A stretch of 64,000 bases of DNA from positions 496,001 through 560,000 of the forward strand of contig NZ_JAUQSW010000001.1 of the NCBI RefSeq assembly GCF_030581075.1, written 5' to 3'. The translations under genes and the position numbers were made by a program. The DNA comes from Hymenobacter cheonanensis (GTDB lineage: Bacteria > Bacteroidota > Bacteroidia > Cytophagales > Hymenobacteraceae). Of the stretch, positions 7,029 through 16,132 are shown in pieces (within the stretch, counting starts at the first letter, position 1; every line of letters starts with the position of its first letter). Under the pieces are notes generated by a model. The model was not told the origin of the DNA and searched no databases. It saw only the letters and a list, made by a program, of their open reading frames with translations.

Positions 7029-9620
7029 ATGAAGCATCTATTCTCACCACTTACCGCGCTGCTGCTCGCCCTCACCGCCAGGGCCCAGGCGCCCGCTAAG
7101 CCGCCCACTGGCGACGTGTTTGTGGATGCCAGGGGCGTGCTGCGCTGGCAGAATACCAGGCGCGAGGTGGCGCTATTTGGCGTGAACTACACCGCGCCGT
7201 TTGCCTACTCGTACCGGGCGCTGGCCCGACAGGGCCTCAAGCACGAAGACGCCATCGACCAGGACGTGTACCACCTGAGCCGGCTGGGGCTCGATGCGTT
7301 TCGGCTGCACGTATGGGACATCGAGATTACCGACACGCTCGGCAACTTGCAGCCAAACGACCACCTGCGGCTGCTCGACTACTTGATTTCCAAGCTAAAA
7401 GCGCGGGGCATCAAGATTATTCTCACGCCCATTGCCTACTGGGGCAATGCCTACCCCGAGCCCACTAATACCGGCCGGGGCTTTTCGAGCCTCTACGACA
7501 AGCGGGCGGCCTACACCAACCCGCGGGCCATTCGGGCGCAGGAAAACTACCTGGGGCAGTTTCTCAACCACCGCAACCAGTACACCGGCCTGCTGAACCG
7601 CCAGGACCCCGACATTATCGCCTACGAGGTCTGCAACGAGCCCAACTACCAGCTGCCGCTAGCCCCGGTCTTGAGCTTTGCCAACCGCATGGTGGCGGCC
7701 ATGCGCGCCACCGGCTACGCCAAACCCATTTTCTACAACATTGCGGAAAGCCCGGCGGTTAAGGACGCTATTCTGGATGCCAACGTGCAGGGCGTCAGCT
7801 TTCAATGGTACCCCGAGAGCCTGGTGAGCGGCCACGAGCTAAAGGGCAATTTCCTGCCCTACGTGGACCAGTACCCGCTGCCGTACCGCGGCGACAAGCG
7901 CTTTGACACCCGGGCCAAGATGGTTTACGAGTTTGAATCGGCCGACGTGTTGCAGCCCATTATGTACCCGAGCATGGCGCGCAGCTTTCGGGCGGCGGGC
8001 TTTCAGTGGGCCACGCAGTTTGCCTACGACCCGCTGGGCATTGCCTTTGCCAATACCGAGTACCAGACGCACTACCTCAACCTGGCCTACACGCCGGCCA
8101 AGGCGCTGAGTATGCTAATTGCCAGCCGGGTGTTTCACGCGCAACCGCGCGGGCAGGCGGTGCCGAGCTACCCGGCCGACTCGGTTTTCGGGGCAGCCCT
8201 GGTGAGCTACCGCCGCCAGCTAAGCCAGTGGAACGCGCCGGGCGAGTTTTTTTACACCGGCAACACAAACGATAATCCAGTGAAGCCAGCCGCGTTGCGG
8301 CACGTGGCGGGCGTGGGCTCGTCGCGGGTGGTGCAGTACGGCGGCAGCGGCGCCTACTTTCTCGACCAGCTAGCCCCCGGCGTGTGGCGCCTGGAGATAA
8401 TGCCCGATGCCGTGCCCGTGAGCGACCCGTTTGCCACGGTTTCACTCAGCAAGGCTGTGACGCGCATAGTGTGGAATGAGCAGCCGCTCACGCTGGCATT
8501 GGCCGACTTAGGAACTGATTTTCAATTCAGCGGCCTGAACGATGGCAACACCGCCAGTGCCCAGGCCAGCGGCGGCCAGCTGCTGGTGCGTCCCGGCGCC
8601 TACCTGCTTACGAAGGCCGGCAAAGACAGCCGCGCCTGGACAGCACAATCGATTGTTGGCCCGCGCCGGCTAGGCGAGTTTGTGGCCCCGCCCGCCACGG
8701 CGGGCGCGCCGCAGGTGCGGCACCTGCCGGTGGCCCAGGCCACGGCCGGGCAGCCGCTGGCCATCACGGCCACAGTGGCCGGGGCTAGCCCCCTGGATAG
8801 CGTGCTGCTGGTGGCCCAGCACTACTACGGCCCCACGCGCAGCCTGCCCATGCAGCCTACGCCCAGCCACGCCAATACCTGGGCGGCCAGCGTGCCCGCC
8901 GCCCTCACCTACCCCGGCCTGCTGCGCTACTGGGTGGTGCTGAAACGGGCCGGCCAGCCGGCGCTCACTTTTCCTGGTGGGCAGCCGGGCGCCCCGCGCG
9001 ACTGGGATTTTGCGCCCGTCGCCGCGCCCTGGCAAGTGCCGCTGGTGGCGGCCACGGCGCCGCTGCCCCTCTTCACCGCCGCCCTCGACCGCGATGCGGT
9101 AGAAGCCAAGGGCCTGGGCGAAGCCAACTGGATTGACTACCCCACCACGGCCAGTGGCGCGCTAGCCTTGCGCCTGGTGGCCAACCCGCCCAAGGCCGGC
9201 TCGCCGGCCCCCGCGGCTAGCCCGGCCGCTGCGCTCCGCGCTTACTTAGGTTCTAAAACAGCCGGCCGGGTGGTCGATTTAGCAAGCTTCAAAGAGTTGG
9301 TTTTCAAAGCCCAGAGCAGCCAGCCCGGCGCTACCCGGCTGCGGGTGGTGCTCGTAACGCGCGACGCGGTAGCCTATGAGGCCGCCGTGCCGCTGCCCGC
9401 CGCCGGGGGCGCGGTACGGGTGCCGCTGGGCGCGCTGCGGCCGGCGCCGCTGCTGCTCACGCCCCGGCCCTACCCCGGCTTTCTGCCGCTGACCTACGCG
9501 GCGCCGGGCGCCCCGGCCTTCCGCCTGGGTGAGGTAGAAGTGCTACAAATAGTACTTGACCAGCCGGCGGGTCTCACCGAGCCGCTGCGGGTCGATGTGG
9601 AGTCGGTAGAGCTGCAATAA
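7029..9620 (+). CDS. secreted glycoside hydrolase, GH5/clan A-like, with C-terminal beta domains
   Basis: 863 residues with a signal peptide (LTALLLALTARAQ, cleavage near 20). Residues ~35-400 look like a (beta/alpha)8 barrel: GVNYTAPFAYSYRAL, FRLHVWDIEI, IILTPIAYWGN, acid/base candidate E204 in YEVCNEPN, and nucleophile candidate E301 or E303 in MVYEFESAD. This pattern matches GH5-like mannanases/cellulases; the substrate is not determined. Residues ~400-863 contain beta-sandwich-like segments, possibly carbohydrate-binding. Unlike its neighbours it has no T9SS sorting domain, so it may be periplasmic or otherwise exported. A GH53 gene follows 100 bp downstream. Confidence 0.75.
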   Translation: MKHLFSPLTALLLALTARAQAPAKPPTGDVFVDARGVLRWQNTRREVALFGVNYTAPFAYSYRALARQGLKHEDAIDQDVYHLSRLGLDAFRLHVWDIEITDTLGNLQPNDHLRLLDYLISKLKARGIKIILTPIAYWGNAYPEPTNTGRGFSSLYDKRAAYTNPRAIRAQENYLGQFLNHRNQYTGLLNRQDPDIIAYEVCNEPNYQLPLAPVLSFANRMVAAMRATGYAKPIFYNIAESPAVKDAILDANVQGVSFQWYPESLVSGHELKGNFLPYVDQYPLPYRGDKRFDTRAKMVYEFESADVLQPIMYPSMARSFRAAGFQWATQFAYDPLGIAFANTEYQTHYLNLAYTPAKALSMLIASRVFHAQPRGQAVPSYPADSVFGAALVSYRRQLSQWNAPGEFFYTGNTNDNPVKPAALRHVAGVGSSRVVQYGGSGAYFLDQLAPGVWRLEIMPDAVPVSDPFATVSLSKAVTRIVWNEQPLTLALADLGTDFQFSGLNDGNTASAQASGGQLLVRPGAYLLTKAGKDSRAWTAQSIVGPRRLGEFVAPPATAGAPQVRHLPVAQATAGQPLAITATVAGASPLDSVLLVAQHYYGPTRSLPMQPTPSHANTWAASVPAALTYPGLLRYWVVLKRAGQPALTFPGGQPGAPRDWDFAPVAAPWQVPLVAATAPLPLFTAALDRDAVEAKGLGEANWIDYPTTASGALALRLVANPPKAGSPAPAASPAAALRAYLGSKTAGRVVDLASFKELVFKAQSSQPGATRLRVVLVTRDAVAYEAAVPLPAAGGAVRVPLGALRPAPLLLTPRPYPGFLPLTYAAPGAPAFRLGEVEVLQIVLDQPAGLTEPLRVDVESVELQ

Positions 9621-9722
9621 TCTGGCTTGATTCGACAGATGTTCATAAATAATACACTATTTTACAGTAACTTATTTACTACTTAATGTTCACTTTTTTC
9701 AGTCATCTTTTTTCTTTTTAGT

Positions 9723-11465
9723 ATGTCCATTTCTACTCGTTTAGCCGCCTGGCTGTTGGTGCTGCTAGCCGCCAGCTGGCGGCCGGCCGCCGCCCAAACC
9801 ACCCCCGCCTTTGCCAAGGGCGCCGACATCAGCTGGGTGACCGAGATGGAGGCCAGCAACTACAAGTTTTACAACAAGGCCGGCGCGCAGCAGGACCTGT
9901 TTGCGCTGCTCAAAAATGACTATGCGTTGAATACCATTCGGCTGCGGGTGTGGGTGAACCCACCCGGCGGCTACAACAACGCCACCGATGTGCTGGCCAA
10001 GGCCCAGCGCGCCCAGGCCCTGGGCTACCGCCTGCTCATCGACTTTCACTACAGCGACGACTTTGCCGACCCCGGCAAGCAAACCAAGCCCGCCGCCTGG
10101 CAAGCCTACACCCTGGACCAGCTCAAGCAGGCCGTGTACGACCACACCAGCAGCGTACTTACCCTCTTGAAAACCAACGGCATCACGCCCGAGTGGGTGC
10201 AGGTGGGCAACGAAACCAACGACGGTATGCTGTGGCCCGAAGGCCGCCTCACGGTGAACGGCTTCGCCAATTTCTCGGCCTTCATCAACCAGGGCTACGC
10301 GGCGGTGAAGGCCGTGAGCCCCACAAGCAAAGTCATCGTGCACTTTGCCAACGGCCAGGACAACGGCGCCTTTCGCTACTACTTCGACGGCCTCAAGGCC
10401 AACAACGCCAATTGGGATGTCATCGGCCTCTCGCTCTACCCCGACGCCGATACCTGGCCGACCTTCACCGCCCAGGCCCAGGCTAACATGAACGACATGG
10501 TGAGCCGCTACCCCGGCAAGGAAGTGATGGTGGTCGAAACCGGGCTAGCCAACTACGTGCCCATCGCCACCCGCCAGATGCTGCTCGACCTCATTGCCAA
10601 AACCCAGGCCGTGCCCGGCAGCAAAGGGCTAGGGGTAATCTATTGGGAGCCTGAGGCTTATAACTGGAAGGGCTACACGCTGGGGGCCTGGGGCACCGAT
10701 GGCCGCGCTACGGCCGCCCTGGATGGCTTTTTGCCCGCCCCCACCCCGCCGCTGGTCAACAACCCCGGCTTCGAGTACACGGCCGCCACCCAAAACCCGC
10801 TGGGCTGGACTACTACCTCGACCGCCGATGCGGACGCCGACAAAACCGAGGGCCCCGGCCACAGCGGGCAGTTTCAGCTTACGCACTACAAGGCCACGGC
10901 TTACAGCGTTACTACCTCGCAGGTTATCAGCAATTTACCCAATGGCACCTACACGCTGCGCGCCTGGGTGCAGAGCGGCGGCGGCCAGACTACCTGCCAG
11001 CTCTACGGCCGCTCGGGCACCGCAGAGCAGGCCCGCGCCGTGCCCACCGGCACTTGGCAGCAGCTGAGCGTGCCGGGCATTGTGGTGGCCAACGGGCAGT
11101 GCGAAATCGGCCTGCGCTCGGTAGCCGGCGCCGGCAACTACTGCAACCTCGACGATGTGGAGCTGGTGGCTACCGTGCTGGCCACGGCCGCCCCCGCTAG
11201 CCTGGCCGGCGCCCCGCAGCTGTACCCCAACCCGGCCGCCGGCCCGCTGGCGCTGCGCTACGCGCTGGCGCGGCCCTGCGCCGTGCAGGTGGCGCTGCTC
11301 AGCCTCACCGGCCAGCGCCTGCGCACCCTGGCCGACCTACCGCTAGCCCCCGCCGGTGCGCACAGCCTGGCTCTGGGCTCGCTCGATAGCCTGCCGGCCG
11401 GCGTGTACCTGGTGCAGCTCACGGCCGATGGCTACACGAGCACCCAGCGCGTGGTGAAGCCCTAG
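9723..11465 (+). CDS. GH53 endo-beta-1,4-galactanase with CBM-like domain and T9SS sorting domain
   Basis: 580 residues with a signal peptide ending near QA-AQ (~25). GH53 landmarks: KGADISWVTEMEASN (32-46), NTIRLRVWVNP (70-80), LLIDFHYSDDFADPGKQ (104-120), acid/base E164 in VQVGNETNDG and nucleophile E272 in VMVVETG. The enzyme cuts the beta-1,4-galactan side chains of pectin. Residues ~340-485 form a beta-sandwich region (NPGFEYTAATQNPLGW...NLDDVEL) like a carbohydrate-binding module. The last ~75 residues (LYPNPAAGPLAL...VYLVQLTADG) are a type A T9SS signal for surface delivery. The upstream 100 bp is AT-rich and probably holds its promoter. Confidence 0.88.
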   Translation: MSISTRLAAWLLVLLAASWRPAAAQTTPAFAKGADISWVTEMEASNYKFYNKAGAQQDLFALLKNDYALNTIRLRVWVNPPGGYNNATDVLAKAQRAQALGYRLLIDFHYSDDFADPGKQTKPAAWQAYTLDQLKQAVYDHTSSVLTLLKTNGITPEWVQVGNETNDGMLWPEGRLTVNGFANFSAFINQGYAAVKAVSPTSKVIVHFANGQDNGAFRYYFDGLKANNANWDVIGLSLYPDADTWPTFTAQAQANMNDMVSRYPGKEVMVVETGLANYVPIATRQMLLDLIAKTQAVPGSKGLGVIYWEPEAYNWKGYTLGAWGTDGRATAALDGFLPAPTPPLVNNPGFEYTAATQNPLGWTTTSTADADADKTEGPGHSGQFQLTHYKATAYSVTTSQVISNLPNGTYTLRAWVQSGGGQTTCQLYGRSGTAEQARAVPTGTWQQLSVPGIVVANGQCEIGLRSVAGAGNYCNLDDVELVATVLATAAPASLAGAPQLYPNPAAGPLALRYALARPCAVQVALLSLTGQRLRTLADLPLAPAGAHSLALGSLDSLPAGVYLVQLTADGYTSTQRVVKP

Positions 11466-11485
11466 CCCGCCGCTTAGCCCAACGC

Positions 11486-11523
11486 AAAAAAGCCCCCGCT
11501 GCCAACGCAGCGGGGGCTTTTTT
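11486..11523. terminator. bidirectional terminator between convergent genes
   Basis: AGCCCCCGCTGC and GCAGCGGGGGCT arms are flanked by A6 on one side and T6 on the other. It can serve both the galactanase gene and the opposing T9SS gene. Confidence 0.9.
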
Positions 11524-11539
11524 GGGCAGCTTCCGGTGC

Positions 11540-12739
11540 TTAGAGCACCGATACTTTGCTGGTCGAAACCTTGTCGCCCACCTGCACGCGCATCAGGTAG
11601 GTACCGGCGGCCAGGGCGTCGGCATCTACGGGTGCGGTTTGGGTGCCCACGGGCTTGAGGCCGTTTTCGACGGTGCGCACGGTGCGGCCCAGCAGGTCGG
11701 TAAGCACGATGTTGACGTTGCTAGCCCGGTCGGCCACCTTATAGGTTACCGTGGAGGCGCCGCGTACGGGGTTGGGATACACGCCCAGGGCTAGCTCGGC
11801 AGCGCTGGCGCGGTTAGCCAGCGTGACGCCGGTAGTGGCTCCCACGTTGACGGTAGCGGCCTGCGTGCCGGGCACCAGCCGGAAATCGGGGTTAGCGCCC
11901 AGGTTCGGCGCCGCCGTGAAGGAAGCGGGCAGCGCCGCCGTGTTTTGCGGAATGAAATCGCTCGATACGTAGTCGCCGCCGCCATTATTCTGTAGCGCGA
12001 ATACCTGCACGGCCCCGCCCGCCGTAGGCAGGCCTAGCGAAGCGCGGCTCAGGGCCACTTCGAGGCCGTAGGCAGGCACCGCGCCGGCGCCGTTGGTGCC
12101 GTAGCCGGGGTTGGTATTGAGGCTGGTAGCCGTGCGGTAGGCCACCTGGGCACCGTTGAACACCGTGAGGCTACCCGTTTGGCCCGTAATGGAGGCCGTG
12201 GCGCCGGTTGCGGCCACGCCCGTGGTGCCGCTCAGCACGGCGGCCGTAGCCGTGGGCGTAGTGCCGCCCGCGTACACCACGCCATCGACCTGGTATTGTG
12301 CGGCCGTGCCGTTGCCCTTGATGCCGATGCCCATATCGCCCGGCAATTCGAGGTAGGGCGCGAAGCCCTGGAACGACGTGGTAGAGGCAGTTGGCTTGGG
12401 CAGGGCTGTGCCCACGGGCACGCCCGTTACGCCGGGGCGGGCCACCAGCAGTTGCAGCGAGTTGGAGATGGTGGCCGGGCTGCCATCATTTTGCAGCGTG
12501 GCTACCAGAAAAAAGTAGATGTTGTTGGCATCGGCGGCGGCGTAGAGGGCTAGCACGCCCGCCGAGTTGGTGGCCGAGGGTGCAAAACCGTGCGTGCCGG
12601 TGTAGCGGCCCACCAGCGTGTAGTTGGCGGTACTTACTTCGGCGGCCGTCAACTGGCCATCAACCGTTACCTGCGCCTGGGCGCTGAGCGAAGCCACCGC
12701 CAGCGAGCCGGCAGCGGCGAGAGTAAATAGTTTTTTCAT
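11540..12739 (-). CDS. secreted T9SS cargo protein, unknown function
   Basis: 399 residues. The ATG at 12739 gives a clean signal peptide (MKKLFTLAAAGSLAVASLSAQAQ); an upstream start at 12799 would hide it. Residues ~25-300 are rich in Ala, Thr, Gly and Val and look like a beta-sandwich (VTVDGQLTAAEV, LYAAADANNIYFFLVATLQNDG), reminiscent of CBM9-like domains that begin VDGxLxxxEW; this match is tentative. The last ~75 residues (LGVYPNPVRGASTVTYKV...GTYLMRVQVGDK) are a type A sorting domain. It lies between two polysaccharide-degrading genes. Confidence 0.75.
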   Translation of the reverse strand: MKKLFTLAAAGSLAVASLSAQAQVTVDGQLTAAEVSTANYTLVGRYTGTHGFAPSATNSAGVLALYAAADANNIYFFLVATLQNDGSPATISNSLQLLVARPGVTGVPVGTALPKPTASTTSFQGFAPYLELPGDMGIGIKGNGTAAQYQVDGVVYAGGTTPTATAAVLSGTTGVAATGATASITGQTGSLTVFNGAQVAYRTATSLNTNPGYGTNGAGAVPAYGLEVALSRASLGLPTAGGAVQVFALQNNGGGDYVSSDFIPQNTAALPASFTAAPNLGANPDFRLVPGTQAATVNVGATTGVTLANRASAAELALGVYPNPVRGASTVTYKVADRASNVNIVLTDLLGRTVRTVENGLKPVGTQTAPVDADALAAGTYLMRVQVGDKVSTSKVSVL

Positions 12740-12901
12740 GAAACTGAAAAAAAAGGGTGGGTAAAAGACGGACCGGAGGCGAGCAACCGCAAGTGTCACT
12801 CAGCGAGGTAAATGTATTAAAAACACGCTAAAAATTAGCTGAATAATGCTGGTACTACGCACAATATTTTTCAGCTGTTACGTTAAGACCCCTTTTGCCC
12901 C

Positions 12902-12956
12902 AAAAAAACCCTAGCCAGCAATGCCCATGCGGTAGGCAATTGCTGGCTAGGGTTTT
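12902..12956. terminator. terminator downstream of the GH13 gene
   Basis: AAACCCTAGCCAGCAAT pairs with ATTGCTGGCTAGGGTTTT around a short imperfect loop, with an A-run on the left that becomes a U-run in the minus-strand transcript. Confidence 0.8.
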
Positions 12957-12979
12957 AAAAGCTAGCTAAGCGGCCGGGG

Positions 12980-15871
12980 CTATTGTACCAGCAGGCGGGT
13001 AGTCTGGGTAAGCTCGCCGGCTTGCAGGCGCACCAGGTACACGCCGGGGGCGAGGCCTTGCAGCGACAGCGTTTGGGTTTGCGCACCGGCGGCCTGGCGG
13101 GCCGGGGCTAGCTGGCGCACGGTCTGGCCGAGCAGGTTTTGCACCGCGATGCTGGCCGTGGCCGCCGTGGGCAGCTGGTAGGCCACGGTGGTGGTGCCGG
13201 CGGCCGGGTTGGGCGCCAGGCTCAACTGGAAGGCGGCCGTTTGCTGGGCGCGGGTGGCCAGCGGGTTGGCCACGGCAATGGGCTTGCTGGTGTACACGGC
13301 GTAGTCACCGGGCTGCAGGGCCATGGCCATGCTGGTGCTGGTCACGTTCAGGGTAGTGCCGGTGAGGTAGTTATACCACGTGCCGGTGCTGGGGAAGGTG
13401 ATGGTCGCGTTCTGGGCCGTCACTTCAAAGTTGCCGTAGGTTACCACGGCCAGGTCGGCGTTGGCAATGTTGATGGTTTTGACGGCGCCGCCCAGGTTCT
13501 GGGTATACGAGGTGAAGGTGCTGAACACGGGCTGCTGCTTCAGCAGGGCCATCGCCTTGTAGGTGGTGTAGAGGTGGCGGCGGTTAGCATCCTGCTGGTA
13601 GTCCCAGCGAATGGGCTTCATGCCGGTGCGGCAGTCGGCGCTAGGCGTCGAGGGGGCGTTGATGCAGTAGTTGATGGTGTAGTCGTAGCCGAGTTCGCCA
13701 AACTGCCACACCATGCGCGGGCCAGGCTGGCTGAAGAAAATGGCGGCCGACATCTCGTCGCGCTTGAGGCCGGTAGGAATGTCTTTGGTCGAGTAGCTGC
13801 CGCTGGCGTTGCCGTAGGCCTCGTTCTTGAACTGCATGCGCTCTTCGTCGTGGCTTTCCATGTAGCCTATCGAGTTGGGCTTGCCCCAGCCGCGGCCACC
13901 CTGGTCGCCGTAGTAGCCGAAGCTCAGGTCCCAGCCATCCTTGTAGCCCATGGCGGCCTGGGTGTAGCTGCCGTTCATGTTGCCCCACAGCATCATGCCG
14001 AGGTCGCTGAGCACCTTGCCTTCATCAATGGGGTTAGCGCTGCTAGCCACATCGGGGAAGTGCTCCAGGATGGGGTACGAGGTGGGGTCGGCGGCTATCT
14101 GGGTGTTATAGTAATCCTGCCAGATGTTCACGCGCGTCTGGTCATATTGGCCGTAGGTGGCCGTCGTTTTGGGCACTTGGCTGAAGCCGCCGGCCAGGTC
14201 GAAGCGGTAGCCGTCGATGTGGTATTCCTGGAGCCAGAACTTGATAACGTTCTTCGAGAAATAGCGCGTGTAGGGGCTCTCGTGGTTCAGGTCGTTGTAC
14301 ACGCTGTAGGGGTGCGGCGCCGAGGTGTTGAACCACGGGTTGTCGGCGGTGGGGCCGGTGGTGATGTTGCCGTAGAGCTGCACCATCGGGCTAAGGCCGG
14401 TCGAGTGGTTGAGCACCATGTCCAGCACCACGGCAATGCCGCGGCGGTGGCACTCGTCAATCAGCGCCTTCAGGCTGTTTTTATCGCCGTAGTATTTGTC
14501 GGGGGCGAAGTAGAAGCACGGGCTGTAGCCCCAGTTGTCGTTGCCGTCAAACTCGTTGATGGGCATCAGCTCGATGGTATTCACCCCTAGCCGCTGAATG
14601 TAATTCAGCGTGTCTTTCAAGGTTTTATAATCGTGGCGGGCCGTAAAGTCGCGCATCAGCAGCTCATACACCACCATGTTGGTGCGGGCCGGGCGCTTGA
14701 AGTTGGTGGTCGTCCAGTTGTAAGCCGTTTGGCCGGTTTGCAGCACCGACACCAGCCCGGTAGCGCCGCTCGTGGGGTAGGCGCGCAGGCCAGGGTACAC
14801 CGTATAGGCGGCCGTGTTGATGTACTTATCGTTGTCCGGGTCGAGGATTTTTTCGCAGTACGGGTCGGCCACGCGCAACTGGCCATCCACCAGAAATTGG
14901 TAGGCGTACTCCTGGCCCGGGGTCAGGTTATCAATCTGCACCCACCAGCGGCCGGTGGCCGGGTCGGTATCCACGGTCGAGGTCTTGTTCATGAGGCCGG
15001 CCGAGGTGGTTTGCCAGTTGTTGAACTCGCCCAGCACGTACACGAAGCTCTTTTTGGGGGCCGTCAGGGTCAGGATAACCGAGGTGCCGTTGGCCAGGTA
15101 GGTAATGCCGTCGGCCTTGGCGCCGGCGGGCAGCGCGGCGGTGGTTACGGGCGGCGCCACAATTACGGTGGTGGTGGCGGTGCTGGTGGTGGTGCCGTCG
15201 TTGGCGGTCAGCGTCAGCGTGTTCACGCCCTGCTGGCTGATGGTAACGTTGGCCGAGATGGTGGTAGCGTTGGTTTGCTGCGCCACCTGCGTGCCATTGA
15301 GCGAGAGCGTGATGGTAGAAGCTACCGTAGCCGTGCCAGCCACCGCTACCGAGGTGCCAGCGGCCACTACGGTATTGGCCGTGGCGGGGCTGGTGAAGTT
15401 CACCTGCACGCCCGGCGCTACCAGGATATCGCTGTTGCCCACGCCTTTGCCCTCGGGCGAGCCGCCGGTGCCGCGAAACACCATGGCCAGCTTTTTCAGC
15501 ACCTCGCCCGAGCCGGCGAAGCCCGGGTAGTAGGTGCGCGGCGTGAAGGTGATGCTGTACTTGTGGTTGCCGAGCGGCGTTAGTTTCTGGGCGTCCGTGG
15601 TCGTGCTATAGGTAGTGCCCGCTACAAAGTGCCAGTTGGTATCGCTGGTGCTTTTGTCGGTGACAACCCCGGTCCAGATAAAGATGTCGCCGGTGTAGTT
15701 GGCTAGCCCCGCGTTGCCCAGCGTGGCATCGTAGGTGAGGGTAACGGGTGTGTCGGCGGTGAAATACGACGGACTAACCGTGACCGGCGACTGCGCCCAG
15801 GCGGCTGGCGCCCAGCCGGCCAGCAGCAAAATGGCCAGCACCAAACGCCCCAGGAGTTGAGGTTTTTTCAT
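12980..15871 (-). CDS. secreted GH13 alpha-amylase-type enzyme with N-terminal beta domains and T9SS sorting domain
   Basis: 963 residues with a signal peptide to ~27 (AAWAQ). Order: N-terminal beta domain (28-150), Ig-like/Big domain (155-240), an isoamylase/CBM48-like region with VYVLGEFNNWQ (277-287), a GH13 barrel (~395-800), then a C-terminal beta region and a T9SS sorting domain (last ~75). GH13 conserved regions are complete: DMVLNHS (484-490), GYRFDLA with nucleophile D558, ILEHF with acid/base E603, and MESHDEE with H674/D675. It should hydrolyse alpha-1,4 glucans at the cell surface. Divergent from the DUF2027 gene; own terminator at 12902-12956. Confidence 0.92.
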   Translation of the reverse strand: MKKPQLLGRLVLAILLLAGWAPAAWAQSPVTVSPSYFTADTPVTLTYDATLGNAGLANYTGDIFIWTGVVTDKSTSDTNWHFVAGTTYSTTTDAQKLTPLGNHKYSITFTPRTYYPGFAGSGEVLKKLAMVFRGTGGSPEGKGVGNSDILVAPGVQVNFTSPATANTVVAAGTSVAVAGTATVASTITLSLNGTQVAQQTNATTISANVTISQQGVNTLTLTANDGTTTSTATTTVIVAPPVTTAALPAGAKADGITYLANGTSVILTLTAPKKSFVYVLGEFNNWQTTSAGLMNKTSTVDTDPATGRWWVQIDNLTPGQEYAYQFLVDGQLRVADPYCEKILDPDNDKYINTAAYTVYPGLRAYPTSGATGLVSVLQTGQTAYNWTTTNFKRPARTNMVVYELLMRDFTARHDYKTLKDTLNYIQRLGVNTIELMPINEFDGNDNWGYSPCFYFAPDKYYGDKNSLKALIDECHRRGIAVVLDMVLNHSTGLSPMVQLYGNITTGPTADNPWFNTSAPHPYSVYNDLNHESPYTRYFSKNVIKFWLQEYHIDGYRFDLAGGFSQVPKTTATYGQYDQTRVNIWQDYYNTQIAADPTSYPILEHFPDVASSANPIDEGKVLSDLGMMLWGNMNGSYTQAAMGYKDGWDLSFGYYGDQGGRGWGKPNSIGYMESHDEERMQFKNEAYGNASGSYSTKDIPTGLKRDEMSAAIFFSQPGPRMVWQFGELGYDYTINYCINAPSTPSADCRTGMKPIRWDYQQDANRRHLYTTYKAMALLKQQPVFSTFTSYTQNLGGAVKTINIANADLAVVTYGNFEVTAQNATITFPSTGTWYNYLTGTTLNVTSTSMAMALQPGDYAVYTSKPIAVANPLATRAQQTAAFQLSLAPNPAAGTTTVAYQLPTAATASIAVQNLLGQTVRQLAPARQAAGAQTQTLSLQGLAPGVYLVRLQAGELTQTTRLLVQ

Positions 15872-16065
15872 ATAAAATGGGTGGGAAAAAGAAAAGGACG
15901 CTAGCCCGCAAACCGTGCGTAAGCGCAGCGTCTCAGCTAAGATACAACCGGCAGCGGGCGTTTTCCAGCGTTTTCACGCAGCATTCAGCAGCCTCGCCCG
16001 CAAACGTTTGCGCTCTTTTGAGCCGGTTAAACCGGGTTATTTCCGGCCCGCCTGCCAGCCCGGCC

Positions 16066-16073
16066 TACCTTTA
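16066..16073 (+). promoter_or_regulatory. -7 promoter box TACCTTTA
   Basis: One mismatch to TAnnTTTG, 60 bp before the DUF2027 start, in the divergent intergenic region. Confidence 0.4.
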
Positions 16074-16132
16074 CGGCGTACTTCGCGTACTTCCAAAGCA
16101 GAAGCCTGGTACCGACCATTAGTTGTGTTTTT

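Noticed and set aside
13139..14590. A 483-residue open frame on the plus strand
   Set aside because: Antisense to the GH13 gene, with a composition of His/Val/Gly runs typical of GC-rich shadow frames.
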